From: an uncultured Ectothiorhodospiraceae bacterium
Lineage (GTDB): Bacteria > Pseudomonadota > Gammaproteobacteria > UBA6429 > Thiohalophilaceae
Assembly: GCA_947260005.1 (NCBI GenBank)
Contig: CAMYOL010000055.1
Coordinates: 1 to 64,000 of the forward strand
Direction of reading: 5' to 3'
Length of the DNA: 64,000 nucleotides
Of this stretch, positions 43,717 through 52,764 are shown piece after piece (the first letter of the stretch is position 1; each line of letters opens with the position of its first letter). The position numbers were made by a program, and so were the translations under genes. Below the pieces are notes generated by a model, which did not search any database, had not been told where the DNA came from, and worked only from the letters and a program-made list of their open reading frames with translations.

Positions 43717-45081
43717 TTACCAGTGATACTGTAAATAGAAGGTTGTATAGTTACTACCACCCTTGATTCGACCAAAGGCCGATGAGGTTTCAAATATACC
43801 TGAACGGTGATGGATACTGTAACCCAACCATAAATCTTCCATTGCCTTAGAATTAAATAAATCCCCAAGATCAATATCAATCGAAAAGTCTAAAAAGTTA
43901 AGTAAATTACTAGCGCGATAATCTTTTTCGTCCATCTCGGTTTGTTCTATATAGGTTATTTCGGTGCTATAAGATAATCCTTCTGCGACACCGACGCGCC
44001 AGTTGGTTGGCCATTTAATGGTGTAATAGGCCTTAATTGCAACCACATATTCTGGAAAACTGCCCTGTACTTCAGAGCTATGATGCCAGACAAAACCCGG
44101 CGTGAAATAAATTGGCATATTGATTCCGAACAACGTGTCCGAGAGTGGAACGCCATAAAAGGTTGAGGTCAGGCGGTTACCATATGGATCTGATTCCTTA
44201 TCCCCGCGGATAATTGTACCAAGGTTAGAGGGTGTAGCCTTACCATGAGCGACACGAATATAAGGTTTAGATTTAAGAAACTGAGGTTTTGTTTCGCGTT
44301 TATCATCAAAGAAGGCAATGCCAAGATAGAGTTCAGTCTGGTTCGGTGTATCAACGACGGAGGTACGATAAGTATCGGGCCCAAACATGGTAAGCGAAGC
44401 GCGACCCAGTAAATAAAAGTTTTGATAGACGTGGTAACGCACGGTCCCACCAATGGTCATATCAAATTCACTGCCCGGCTGGTCAATGCCAAGACCATAA
44501 TAGTGGTTATTAAACTCACTGCTTTTCCAGCGTAAAGTCGCGTAGGGCATCAAGTCCCAATCACCGCTGTCCCAGTGAAAGTTAGCCTTGGCATTTGCGT
44601 GTATCCGACCTTCAGTGTCATTCATTAATTCGAAATCGGCATTAAGCTCTGGAGAGGCTTTGTAGCGATAACGAAAGCCAAGGTCATAGGCATTGCCCCG
44701 AATCTCATTTTGAAATTCAGCCGGGATGTCAAAATACCGATATCGTCCCATCACGGCCATACTCCAGCGCTCGTATTCGGCAAAGTTATAACCTGCTTCA
44801 AGGCCACGCCAAAAAAAACGTCCGTCTTCATAAAAGAGCAACGGCACCACGTCGCTGACGGTGTCCTCTTCAGCTGCAAAGGGAATTTCAGCAGTTCGAA
44901 AAGTAAGTGCGATACCCCATAGATCCGGGCCTTGAGTTAAAGCCGGGTCATTCTTTTTAACTTCATCTTCCGGTTTTAATCTGGAGAGATCGAGTTCAGG
45001 TCCAGTCTCATTGGCCATTGGATCGGCGCAAATGAGAGATGTATAAACCAATAGCGGTATGAAAAAGAACAGTCGGATCAT
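43717..45081 (-). CDS. MipA/OmpV-family outer-membrane protein
   Basis: The 454-residue protein has a signal peptide and a beta-barrel of the MipA/OmpV family, scaffolds or channels in the outer membrane. Typical pieces are LWGIALTFRTAEIPFA, VVPLLFYEDGRFFWRGLEA and NAYDLGFRYRYKASPEL. Strands alternate to the C-terminal SNYTTFYLQYHW, ending in aromatic Trp as outer-membrane barrels do. In E. coli, MipA binds the transglycosylase MltA; here a transglycosylase-like gene is the next one upstream. It faces the SpoIIAA-like gene convergently. Confidence 0.85.
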   Translation of the reverse strand: MIRLFFFIPLLVYTSLICADPMANETGPELDLSRLKPEDEVKKNDPALTQGPDLWGIALTFRTAEIPFAAEEDTVSDVVPLLFYEDGRFFWRGLEAGYNFAEYERWSMAVMGRYRYFDIPAEFQNEIRGNAYDLGFRYRYKASPELNADFELMNDTEGRIHANAKANFHWDSGDWDLMPYATLRWKSSEFNNHYYGLGIDQPGSEFDMTIGGTVRYHVYQNFYLLGRASLTMFGPDTYRTSVVDTPNQTELYLGIAFFDDKRETKPQFLKSKPYIRVAHGKATPSNLGTIIRGDKESDPYGNRLTSTFYGVPLSDTLFGINMPIYFTPGFVWHHSSEVQGSFPEYVVAIKAYYTIKWPTNWRVGVAEGLSYSTEITYIEQTEMDEKDYRASNLLNFLDFSIDIDLGDLFNSKAMEDLWLGYSIHHRSGIFETSSAFGRIKGGSNYTTFYLQYHW

Positions 45082-45195
45082 AAAGTATTACTCAATAAGC
45101 AAAATTTACTTAGCTATGTTAGCAATATAGAGATAGGTTAATTATATATTATCATTAACGCTTTTTTATATTATACCGGTTTATATTGATAAATA

Positions 45196-46665
45196 TCATT
45201 GCTGTTTAACGGTAGATAACATGGCTTCTCGCTGATTGCGTGCCAGGCGATAGGCAATATAGTACTTATAGATATTGCTGACATATTGAACGGTTTCGCG
45301 GCCAATTTTTTTTGCGGCTACTATTTCAACATTACCAAACCAGACGTTTGGGTCCAGTCCCATTTTCTTTGCTTTAGTACGTAAACGACGTACCTTGGCC
45401 GGACCGGCATTATAAGCAGCAAATGTAAATAGATTTTGGTTCAAAGCATCGATCGCAGGATCACTGAAATAACGGTTGCGTAGAAAACGAAGATATTTGA
45501 TACCGGCATGTATGTTTTGTTCGAGTTTATCTATATCAGGGATAGCAACATTTTTATCGGCGGCCGTACTTGGTAACACTTGCATTATGCCAATTGCGCC
45601 GACATGGCTACGGCTGCTGTGATCAAGTTTCGATTCCTGATAGGCCAATGCCGCCATCATCAGATAATCAAAGTCGTATTGTTGCGAGTATTTTTTAAAT
45701 AAGTCAGTCAAGTCCTGTAATTTTTTTAGTTCCTTTGGGTTGATGGCATTACGTGCCCATTTGTTTTTAACCAGGTACTGTTTATAGAGAACATTGCCTA
45801 ATAACCGTCCTTTTTTATTTTTCTTAATAAACTGGTTAGCAATGTTTTTTAATTTCGGGCTATCTTTGCGGATTGCCCAGGCGATGTTACCTCCACTATT
45901 TAATACGAAATTTTTGTGCAGGGTGATTTTATCGAAGATTTGGGCCCAAAAATTTGCTTTGTGTTCGTCTACCACGGTCATTGGAATCAAACCGGCATTG
46001 ACCATCTCCAAAAGATCGGAGTCTTCCATATACTCGCTTGCGGGAATAATTTTTATCAAAGGTCGATTTTGTTTTTTGAATTCGAGGTTGAGCTTAGCTA
46101 GGTGTTCAAAGTAACTACTGGAACGACGAACATGTATTTCCTTACCCGATAAATCTCCGATTGAATTCATGTGTAATGTGTTTGAATTGCTAATCACAAT
46201 CTCGTTTACATTTCTCAATAGTGGACGAGTGAAATCAACCACCGCTTGCCGATTATCGGTAATGGTCAGGTTAGCGGCTGCAATATCGCCACGTCCTTGG
46301 TTAAGCATGGGTAGGAGCTGATCCCTGGAGACCGGTAAAAAGACCACCTTGATCTTTCGGGTACCCGTTTTGAGTTTTTTATTAATGTATTTTTCAAATT
46401 CGCGAAAAGCGTCATGGGTTATGCCGCGGATTCGCGCCTTGTCAAAGAAAAACATCATTTTGTTATGTACGACCAGGACACGTATCAGGCGATTTTCGAC
46501 CATTGCATCGAAGTCGCCATGCCATTGTTTGTTAAGCTGCCATTGCTGGCTAAAATCACTTGTTTGATCCGCTTGTACAGCGACAGGGTAAAGGCAGAAT
46601 GCCATTGCATACAGTAACACGATGACGGTGTATAAAGGTGGTGACAATGATTTTCCTGGTAACAT
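45196..46665 (-). CDS. MltF-like membrane-bound lytic transglycosylase
   Basis: The 489-residue protein has an N-terminal membrane anchor or signal sequence. A solute-binding-protein-like domain follows at about residues 55-300 (RLIRVLVVHNKMMFFFDK, GRGDIAAANLTITDNRQAV). The soluble-lytic-transglycosylase domain is at about 325-460, with the catalytic Glu in AALAYQESKLDHSS, then GAIGIMQVLPSTA and FAAYNAGPAKVRRLR. This is the MltF layout, in which the binding domain regulates cleavage of peptidoglycan. It lies upstream of the MipA-like gene on the same strand and may form an envelope pair with it. Confidence 0.88.
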   Translation of the reverse strand: MLPGKSLSPPLYTVIVLLYAMAFCLYPVAVQADQTSDFSQQWQLNKQWHGDFDAMVENRLIRVLVVHNKMMFFFDKARIRGITHDAFREFEKYINKKLKTGTRKIKVVFLPVSRDQLLPMLNQGRGDIAAANLTITDNRQAVVDFTRPLLRNVNEIVISNSNTLHMNSIGDLSGKEIHVRRSSSYFEHLAKLNLEFKKQNRPLIKIIPASEYMEDSDLLEMVNAGLIPMTVVDEHKANFWAQIFDKITLHKNFVLNSGGNIAWAIRKDSPKLKNIANQFIKKNKKGRLLGNVLYKQYLVKNKWARNAINPKELKKLQDLTDLFKKYSQQYDFDYLMMAALAYQESKLDHSSRSHVGAIGIMQVLPSTAADKNVAIPDIDKLEQNIHAGIKYLRFLRNRYFSDPAIDALNQNLFTFAAYNAGPAKVRRLRTKAKKMGLDPNVWFGNVEIVAAKKIGRETVQYVSNIYKYYIAYRLARNQREAMLSTVKQQ

Positions 46666-46735
46666 CTTTAGCGTTCTCTCGGATTCATTTTTGTATTGAT
46701 ACTACTGCAAATGGATTTTTTGCGATGGCTACTGT

Positions 46736-46764
46736 TTGGTCAGTTAGTTATATAAACCTATAAT
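46736..46764 (+). promoter_or_regulatory. Sigma-70 promoter for the 47-63 kb cluster
   Basis: TTGGTC (46736-46741), a 17-base spacer and a perfect TATAAT (46759-46764). It lies in the 311-base gap between the divergent MltF-like and DUF4136 genes, about 210 bases before the DUF4136 start. The long leader holds no convincing gene. Confidence 0.55.
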
Positions 46765-46976
46765 AAAAAAGGTTATGTGCAAATAATATTTGATAATGTC
46801 TCTAATCATATCACTTGCGTTACCGATCGCGACACAAGTGGGCGATGCAAGTATTTTTACGGTAACATTGTTGGTAATGAGAGCTTCTAACAACGTTGTT
46901 ATGGGGCCGTATGTATTCTTCTGCTATTGTGGTTGTAGCTCATATTATTACAATAATGACCTATCGGGAGTGACTA

Positions 46977-47546
46977 ATGATAAAATATTTCAATCAGTTC
47001 ACAGCATTGTTTGTTGCCGTATTCCTACTTTCTGCCTGTAGCAGTATCTCGATTGAACATGACTGGGATACGAGTGTTGACTTCACAAAATTAAAATCGT
47101 TTTCTTTATTGGAAAATGCTGACAAGTCGATCAACCGACTTGTCGATCAGCGTATCAGGGCGGCCATTGCAGACGATTTGTCAAACAAGGGATTAGAAAA
47201 ATTAAAAACAAAAAAAGAAGCTGATTTGGCCGTTGCCTACACTGTCACGACCGAAGATCGGACCTCATATCAGACGGTACATAGCAGTATGGGTGCCGCA
47301 CATGGTTTCAGTCACCGTGGTATGCGAGTGGGCGGATCTGTGAGAAGCAGCCGCACGGTCCAGCATAACTATACTGTTGGGACATTGATCATTGCGATTT
47401 ATCAAGTTAACAGCAAGGAACTTATCTGGGAAGGAACCGCCAGTGGTTCGATCAATCCAAGTCGAAATCCAGAAGAGAGTGAGCAACTTATTAATAATTC
47501 AGTGTTACGCATTCTAGAAAACTTTCCACCGAAGGATAAAAAATAA
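46977..47546 (+). CDS. DUF4136 lipoprotein
   Basis: The 189-residue protein has a lipobox (LLSAC) after the signal peptide and a DUF4136 domain: EHDWDTSVDFTKLKSFSLL, RIRAAIADDLSNKGLEKL and ADLAVAYTV. The domain ends in ELIWEGTASGSINPSRNPEE. Such lipoproteins are common in proteobacterial envelopes; their molecular role is unknown. A GGGAGT ribosome site lies five bases before the ATG. It opens the ten-gene plus-strand run. Confidence 0.85.
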   Translation: MIKYFNQFTALFVAVFLLSACSSISIEHDWDTSVDFTKLKSFSLLENADKSINRLVDQRIRAAIADDLSNKGLEKLKTKKEADLAVAYTVTTEDRTSYQTVHSSMGAAHGFSHRGMRVGGSVRSSRTVQHNYTVGTLIIAIYQVNSKELIWEGTASGSINPSRNPEESEQLINNSVLRILENFPPKDKK

Positions 47547-47646
47547 GTAAATATTTTAATAAGAATAAGGGCGGCGCTCTACTATAAAGAGAAAAAAGTA
47601 CATTTAGTTCTCATATCGTTTGCATGAACAAAAGGAGAGGAAATTT

Positions 47647-49554
47647 ATGGCACGATGTAAAGGTTCTACATCTCTAGGAATATCTCTTATTTTATTTATT
47701 ACGACCAATATGGCCATAGCTTCGCCTCAGGAGCGCGTGGTCACTAAAGAGGATTTCATCGAGGAAAAAATTTACTCTCCTTTTGTTGGTCGTAATTATC
47801 CTGATAAAGTTTTATTCGGTGATACTCACTTTCATACTAATTTATCCTTTGACGCAGGACTGGTTGGGACCACGCTAGACGTCGATGTCGGTTATCGCTT
47901 TGCCCGCGGTGAGAAAGTGATCTCCAATACCGGGCAACCGGTACAGCTCATTCGGCCACTCGATTTTTTGGTGATCACCGATCATTCTGAGTTGATAGGG
48001 CTGGCACCGATGATACGCGAATCTAACCCAACATTACTGGCCGATCCCTGGGGGCGTTGGATACATGAACGGTTTAATGCGGGTCCAGAAGGCAGAATGG
48101 AGGCCTTTGCCAATATCATTGAGGCCGGCGTAAAGGGCAAGAATCCCTTTAGTACGGACGAAGCTACACGTAGTATCTGGCTCGATTTCGTTAAAAAGGC
48201 CGATCTCTATAATGAACCCGGTCGCTTTACCGCGATGACTGGCTTCGAATGGACTTCAACCCCAAACGGTAATAACCTGCATCGAGTTGTAATTTTTGCA
48301 GATGATGCCAGTAAAACCAGCCAGACCATACCCTATTCATCCTTTGATAGCCTGGATCCTGAAGATCTTTGGAAGTATTTAGCTAATTACGAAGACAAGA
48401 CTGGCGGCCAGGTCTTCGCCGTGCCCCATAATGGTAATTTGAGTAACGGCTTGATGTTCAATGGGAAAACATTCTCTGGTAAAAAGATTAATCGTAAATA
48501 CGCTGAAACTCGAAGCCGTTGGGAACCCGTCCACGAGTTGACTCAAATTAAAGGTGATGAAGAGTCCCATCCATTGCTGTCGCCAGAAGACGAGTTTGCC
48601 GACTTTGAAAACTGGGATGTGGCTAATCTCGATGGTTCTGCTGCCAAGAAAAAAGAAATGCTGCAATATGAATACGCACGCTCGGCACTTAAACTAGGAC
48701 TCAAGCTTGGCAAAAAGCTCGGTGTTAACCCATACAAGTTTGGCTTGTATGGTGCGTCAGATACCCACACTGCACTTGCAACCACGCGGGAAGAGAATTA
48801 TTTCGGTAAATATCAAAAAACGGAACCTTCTGCGCAACGGCACAATAATGAGGTCATTCCATCCGATAACCCGTCATTGCGAATTATGACTTCACAAGAA
48901 TCGGCTTCCGGATTGACGGCTGTTTGGGCGCGTGAGAATAATCGACGCGAAATTTTTGGTTCTATGAAGCGTAAGGAAGTCTATGCCACAACGGGTACCC
49001 GTATCCGGGTTCGTATGTTCGCGGGTTGGGACTTCAAAGCTGACGAGGTAACCAGGCATGATTTTGTTGCGCAAGGTTATCGACGTGGTGTACCCATGGG
49101 AGGTGATTTGCGAAAAGCACCCAACGGTAAATCGCCGAAGTTTATGATTCGTGCGCTGCGTGATCCGGATGGGGCCAATCTGGACCGCATTCAGGTTGTG
49201 AAGGGTTGGTTAGACAAAAATGGAAAAACTTTCGAACGCATTTATGACGTCGCGGTTTCTGATGATCGTGAAATAGGTGCAAATGGACGAGCCAGGAAAC
49301 CTGTTGGTAGTACTGTTGATGTTGATAAAGCAACTTACAATAATACTATAGGCGACGCACTCTTAGTTGCACATTGGTCTGATCCTGAGTTTAATCCAAA
49401 AGAACATGCATTCTATTATGTGCGTGTTTTGGAAATACCAACGCCACGCTGGACGACATATGATGCGGCTTTTTATAACATCGAGCGTCCTAAAGTCGTA
49501 CCACCCACTGTGCAGGATCGAGCTTATACTTCACCTATTTGGTATACCCCGTAG
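47647..49554 (+). CDS. Exported DUF3604 protein
   Basis: The protein has a signal peptide (MARCKGSTSLGISLILFI...) and a DUF3604 domain, a PHP-related metal-dependent hydrolase fold. Likely metal-binding motifs are FGDTHFHTNLSFDA, DFLVITDHSELIGL, FAVPHNGNLSNG and YGASDTHTALATTREE. The C-terminal part may form a beta domain (DRIQVVKGWLDKNGK, ALLVAHWSDPEF). The family's reaction is not known to me. The ATG used has GGAGAGGAAATTT before it; an upstream in-frame TTG would add nine residues. It precedes an SLC13-type transporter by 74 bases, a pairing suggesting use of an anionic substrate. Confidence 0.9.
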   Translation: MARCKGSTSLGISLILFITTNMAIASPQERVVTKEDFIEEKIYSPFVGRNYPDKVLFGDTHFHTNLSFDAGLVGTTLDVDVGYRFARGEKVISNTGQPVQLIRPLDFLVITDHSELIGLAPMIRESNPTLLADPWGRWIHERFNAGPEGRMEAFANIIEAGVKGKNPFSTDEATRSIWLDFVKKADLYNEPGRFTAMTGFEWTSTPNGNNLHRVVIFADDASKTSQTIPYSSFDSLDPEDLWKYLANYEDKTGGQVFAVPHNGNLSNGLMFNGKTFSGKKINRKYAETRSRWEPVHELTQIKGDEESHPLLSPEDEFADFENWDVANLDGSAAKKKEMLQYEYARSALKLGLKLGKKLGVNPYKFGLYGASDTHTALATTREENYFGKYQKTEPSAQRHNNEVIPSDNPSLRIMTSQESASGLTAVWARENNRREIFGSMKRKEVYATTGTRIRVRMFAGWDFKADEVTRHDFVAQGYRRGVPMGGDLRKAPNGKSPKFMIRALRDPDGANLDRIQVVKGWLDKNGKTFERIYDVAVSDDREIGANGRARKPVGSTVDVDKATYNNTIGDALLVAHWSDPEFNPKEHAFYYVRVLEIPTPRWTTYDAAFYNIERPKVVPPTVQDRAYTSPIWYTP

Positions 49555-49628
49555 TGTAATTATTAAACTTAAAATATTGAAGTTAGATAAGCGTTAAGCT
49601 TATTCATGACAGGGGGATTTGGCTTCAT

Positions 49629-51455
49629 ATGTTTAGTGACTCGAGTTTTGTTTTTGGATTGATTGCTGTTGCAGCCATTCTCATGGCGAGCAACCGGGTT
49701 CGATTTGATATGGTCGCGCTGTTGGTTGTATTGGCATTAATGATCAGCGGGGTGTTAACACCGAGCGAGGCCTTGATGGGCTTTGGTAGTACAGTGGTGA
49801 TCCTGGTGGCCGGTTTGCTGGTCATTGGCGAAATGCTGGCACGCACCGGGGTTGCTCGTGCGGTGGGAGACTGGATCCTTAAAAAAGGAGGAAGCAATGA
49901 GACCCGCCTGCTAGTTTTGATTATGTTTGGTGCAGGTATCTTGGGCTCAGTAATGAGTTCGACCGCAGTGGTCGCAATATTTATTCCGATTGTGTTGCGC
50001 ATCGCGGCTGAAACGAATCTTAACTCGTCGCGCATGTTAATGCCGATGTCATACGCCGCTTTAATTAGCGGCATGCTAACCTTGATTGCAACGACGCCAA
50101 ACATCGTTGTTCATGAAGAACTCAAGAATGCTGGCTATGCCGGTTTTGGATTTTTTAGTTTTGTCCTGGTCGGCCTGGCGATTCTGGTGGTTGCGATTGT
50201 TTATGTCTTACTTTTGGGTCGACGACTGCTACCAGGTGAGGATCATAATACGGGGAGCAGTAAAGTTGGACGCTCTGTGTTTGAGCTTTGGAACGATTAT
50301 CGAACCAATGAGGTATTCGAAAACCTTCTTATCGAAAAAACTTCCCAACTAGCTGGACAAACGATTGCGGAGAGTCAACTTGAGAGCCACTATAATATAA
50401 GAATATTAGGGATTGTTCGCCCTACAGGGAGGAACGAACATCGTATTGCCTCACCATCACCGGGCACATTACTTCAGGCACAAGATGTATTGTTGGTGAT
50501 CGGTAGTACCGATAATATCGAACGAGTGGCGAATGAGCAAAATCTTACACACCAACCCAAAACGGAGAAAAACCGGCAACGTTGGTTCTGGGAGTTGGGT
50601 ACCGTCGCGGTACTTATTCACCCTGAATCAAAGTTGATCGGCAAGACCTTACGTAATTCTGAATTTCGCTCTCAATACAACTTGCATGTAGTTGGGATAC
50701 GCCGGAATAAACAGGCCATAACCGACTTTAAGGATGTTGTCCTGCACTCTTCAGATAGTCTTTTGGTGGTTGGTCCCTGGCAACAGATACAGGCCCTGCA
50801 GTCACGCAGTCACGATTTCGTAGTATTAGAAATGACTACTGAACAGGCGGAAGTGGTGCCCTCCTATCGACGAATGCCTACTGCACTCGCGATTCTAGCG
50901 GGCATGGTATTACTGACTATATTTAATATCGTTCCGCTGGTTACCGCCGTATTGATTGCCGCTATGGCCGCCGTTTTCACTCGTTGTTTGACTATGGAAG
51001 ATGCTTATCGAGCTATACACTGGAGCAGTCTGGTATTGATTGCTGGTATGTTGCCACTTGCGGATGCACTGGATAAGACAGGCGGCACCAGGCTTATAGT
51101 TAACCAGTTAATGACTACCGTAGGTGATGCGGGCCCCTATGTGATGATGAGTGTGATCTTTTTTCTTACTGCAGCATTAGGATTGGTTTTATCGAATACG
51201 GCCTCGGCGGTATTGGTTGCGCCAATCGCTATTTATGCAGCAAACGCGCTGGGTGTTTCCCCGTATCCATTTGCTATCGCGGTATTAATAGCTGCTTCTG
51301 CAGCCTATTCAACCCCCGTGTCAACGCCGGTAGTGACGCTGGTGGTTGATCCTGGCCGTTATCAATTCACCGATTTTGTTAAAGTCGGTACTCCTTTGTT
51401 ATTGCTGACCTATCTTGTGACTTTATTGGTCGCGCCGTTGATTTTTCCTTTTTGA
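49629..51455 (+). CDS. SLC13-family permease with two TrkA-C domains
   Basis: This 608-residue transporter of the DASS/SLC13 group moves organic or inorganic anions (such as sulfate or carboxylates) with cations. About ten to eleven membrane segments are split by two RCK_C (TrkA-C) domains at about residues 215-300 and 320-400 (GQTIAESQLESHYNIRILGI, SEFRSQYNLHVVGIRRN), a layout known for this family. Conserved membrane motifs are MSSTAVVAIFIPIVLRIA, LITIATTPNIVVHEEL-like TLIATTPNIVVHEEL, and LSNTASAVLVAPIAIYAA. The substrate is unknown. GGGGGA precedes the ATG. Confidence 0.92.
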   Translation: MFSDSSFVFGLIAVAAILMASNRVRFDMVALLVVLALMISGVLTPSEALMGFGSTVVILVAGLLVIGEMLARTGVARAVGDWILKKGGSNETRLLVLIMFGAGILGSVMSSTAVVAIFIPIVLRIAAETNLNSSRMLMPMSYAALISGMLTLIATTPNIVVHEELKNAGYAGFGFFSFVLVGLAILVVAIVYVLLLGRRLLPGEDHNTGSSKVGRSVFELWNDYRTNEVFENLLIEKTSQLAGQTIAESQLESHYNIRILGIVRPTGRNEHRIASPSPGTLLQAQDVLLVIGSTDNIERVANEQNLTHQPKTEKNRQRWFWELGTVAVLIHPESKLIGKTLRNSEFRSQYNLHVVGIRRNKQAITDFKDVVLHSSDSLLVVGPWQQIQALQSRSHDFVVLEMTTEQAEVVPSYRRMPTALAILAGMVLLTIFNIVPLVTAVLIAAMAAVFTRCLTMEDAYRAIHWSSLVLIAGMLPLADALDKTGGTRLIVNQLMTTVGDAGPYVMMSVIFFLTAALGLVLSNTASAVLVAPIAIYAANALGVSPYPFAIAVLIAASAAYSTPVSTPVVTLVVDPGRYQFTDFVKVGTPLLLLTYLVTLLVAPLIFPF

Positions 51456-51542
51456 GCGGATATTCGGGAAATATGTGAATAGATAATATCAATCTAAATA
51501 ATATTGGATATAATATTAAAAATTATTAATGGGATAAATTCG

Positions 51543-52739
51543 ATGATTCGAAATAAACGACGTGCTAAATACATTTTACTGACGGTCATTATTTTACTTG
51601 TCGTCACGGGCATCTGGATTTATCGCACAGTGTATGTATCGACAGGGTCGGCATTATCACGTGCGGAAGCATTTTTATTTCAACGCATGAATGTGGCCAA
51701 ACTCAGTGAACAGTATAGCTTGCGTTATTTTTATATAACAAACCGAAAACAGACTCAGGATAATAATGAACTCGAAGAAAGTTTTAGTAGTGAACGTGAA
51801 GGCAATCTAAAGTTTGGATTTTACGATACACGTATTGAACCGACGGTCGGTCTGGGTATGTTTATAAACCCTAGTGAATGGTTTCAAACCGAAGAAATTC
51901 GAGTTAAACAATTACGTGAGTTGGAAAAAAAGGCCTTTGTTGAGCAGTTACGCGAGCAAGTCAAACAATCGCCTCACCAATCCTTACTCGTTGTCGTGCA
52001 TGGTTTTAGAGAGCGTTTTCCTTCCGCTTTACGTAAGACCGCTTTTCTTGGGCATGTGCTCGATATTGACTCACCCATTTTGGTTTTTGACTGGCCGGGT
52101 GATCAGGGTTCGTCCTTACGTGGTTATCAACGTGCACGCGGTATCGCGACGGAATCTGGCGTCGAACTTGCAAAAACGTTAGAGCTGATAATCCGCGATG
52201 TAAAACCGAAGAAACTCTGGTTAATCGCCAATAGCATGGGTGGGCAAGTGGTTGCTAAAGGGTTTAGTGAATTATATCAAAATCCAGAATTCGCCGACTC
52301 AGAAATTGAAATTGAAGATGTGGTACTGACCGCACCGGATGTTAGTCGAGAGGAATTTGACGAACAATTTAAACAGGAGATCAGTGCGTTAACGCGAAAT
52401 CTCACCGTGTATGTTTCCTCAAACGATCGTGCCCTGGTCATGAGTCGAATCATAAATCGAGATACTCGTTTAGGTGAGAGCAGTCTCAATCCCAGTATGT
52501 TAGATGAAGCTGATCGTATTTCTGAGCTGATCGATAAAGATTCCGAATTAATCACCCTCGTTGATGTCACACCCGTCAATCGTACGCGGAATTTTCATAA
52601 TTTTAGCCTGGAAACGCCTGAATTTTTTGATGACCTGTTTCTCCGATTGACCAATGAACAAACTCCCAGAACTCGGTTACTGTACCGCTTTGAAACTGAA
52701 AAGGGCTCTAATTACTGGGTTCTTACTCCTGGGCGTTAA
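51543..52739 (+). CDS. Membrane-anchored alpha/beta hydrolase (DUF900-like)
   Basis: After one N-terminal membrane segment (YILLTVIILLVVTGIWIY) the protein has an alpha/beta hydrolase domain of the DUF900 type. The oxyanion region is LLVVVHGFRERF, then PILVFDWPGDQGSS, and the nucleophile elbow is LIANSMGGQVVAKGF. The acidic residue may lie in VVLTAPDVSREEF and a His in RNFHNFSL. I use the ATG at 51543; a TTG 39 bases upstream is less likely. It is probably a periplasmic esterase or lipase tethered to the inner membrane. It is followed 25 bases later by a second hydrolase. Confidence 0.82.
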   Translation: MIRNKRRAKYILLTVIILLVVTGIWIYRTVYVSTGSALSRAEAFLFQRMNVAKLSEQYSLRYFYITNRKQTQDNNELEESFSSEREGNLKFGFYDTRIEPTVGLGMFINPSEWFQTEEIRVKQLRELEKKAFVEQLREQVKQSPHQSLLVVVHGFRERFPSALRKTAFLGHVLDIDSPILVFDWPGDQGSSLRGYQRARGIATESGVELAKTLELIIRDVKPKKLWLIANSMGGQVVAKGFSELYQNPEFADSEIEIEDVVLTAPDVSREEFDEQFKQEISALTRNLTVYVSSNDRALVMSRIINRDTRLGESSLNPSMLDEADRISELIDKDSELITLVDVTPVNRTRNFHNFSLETPEFFDDLFLRLTNEQTPRTRLLYRFETEKGSNYWVLTPGR

Positions 52740-52764
52740 TTTTATATATTGGGATCTAAACCTT

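Noticed and set aside
46790-47041. Open frame of 83 codons upstream of the DUF4136 gene
   Set aside because: It overlaps the lipoprotein start in another frame, has odd composition and no ribosome site; the stretch is better read as the leader of the promoter at 46736.
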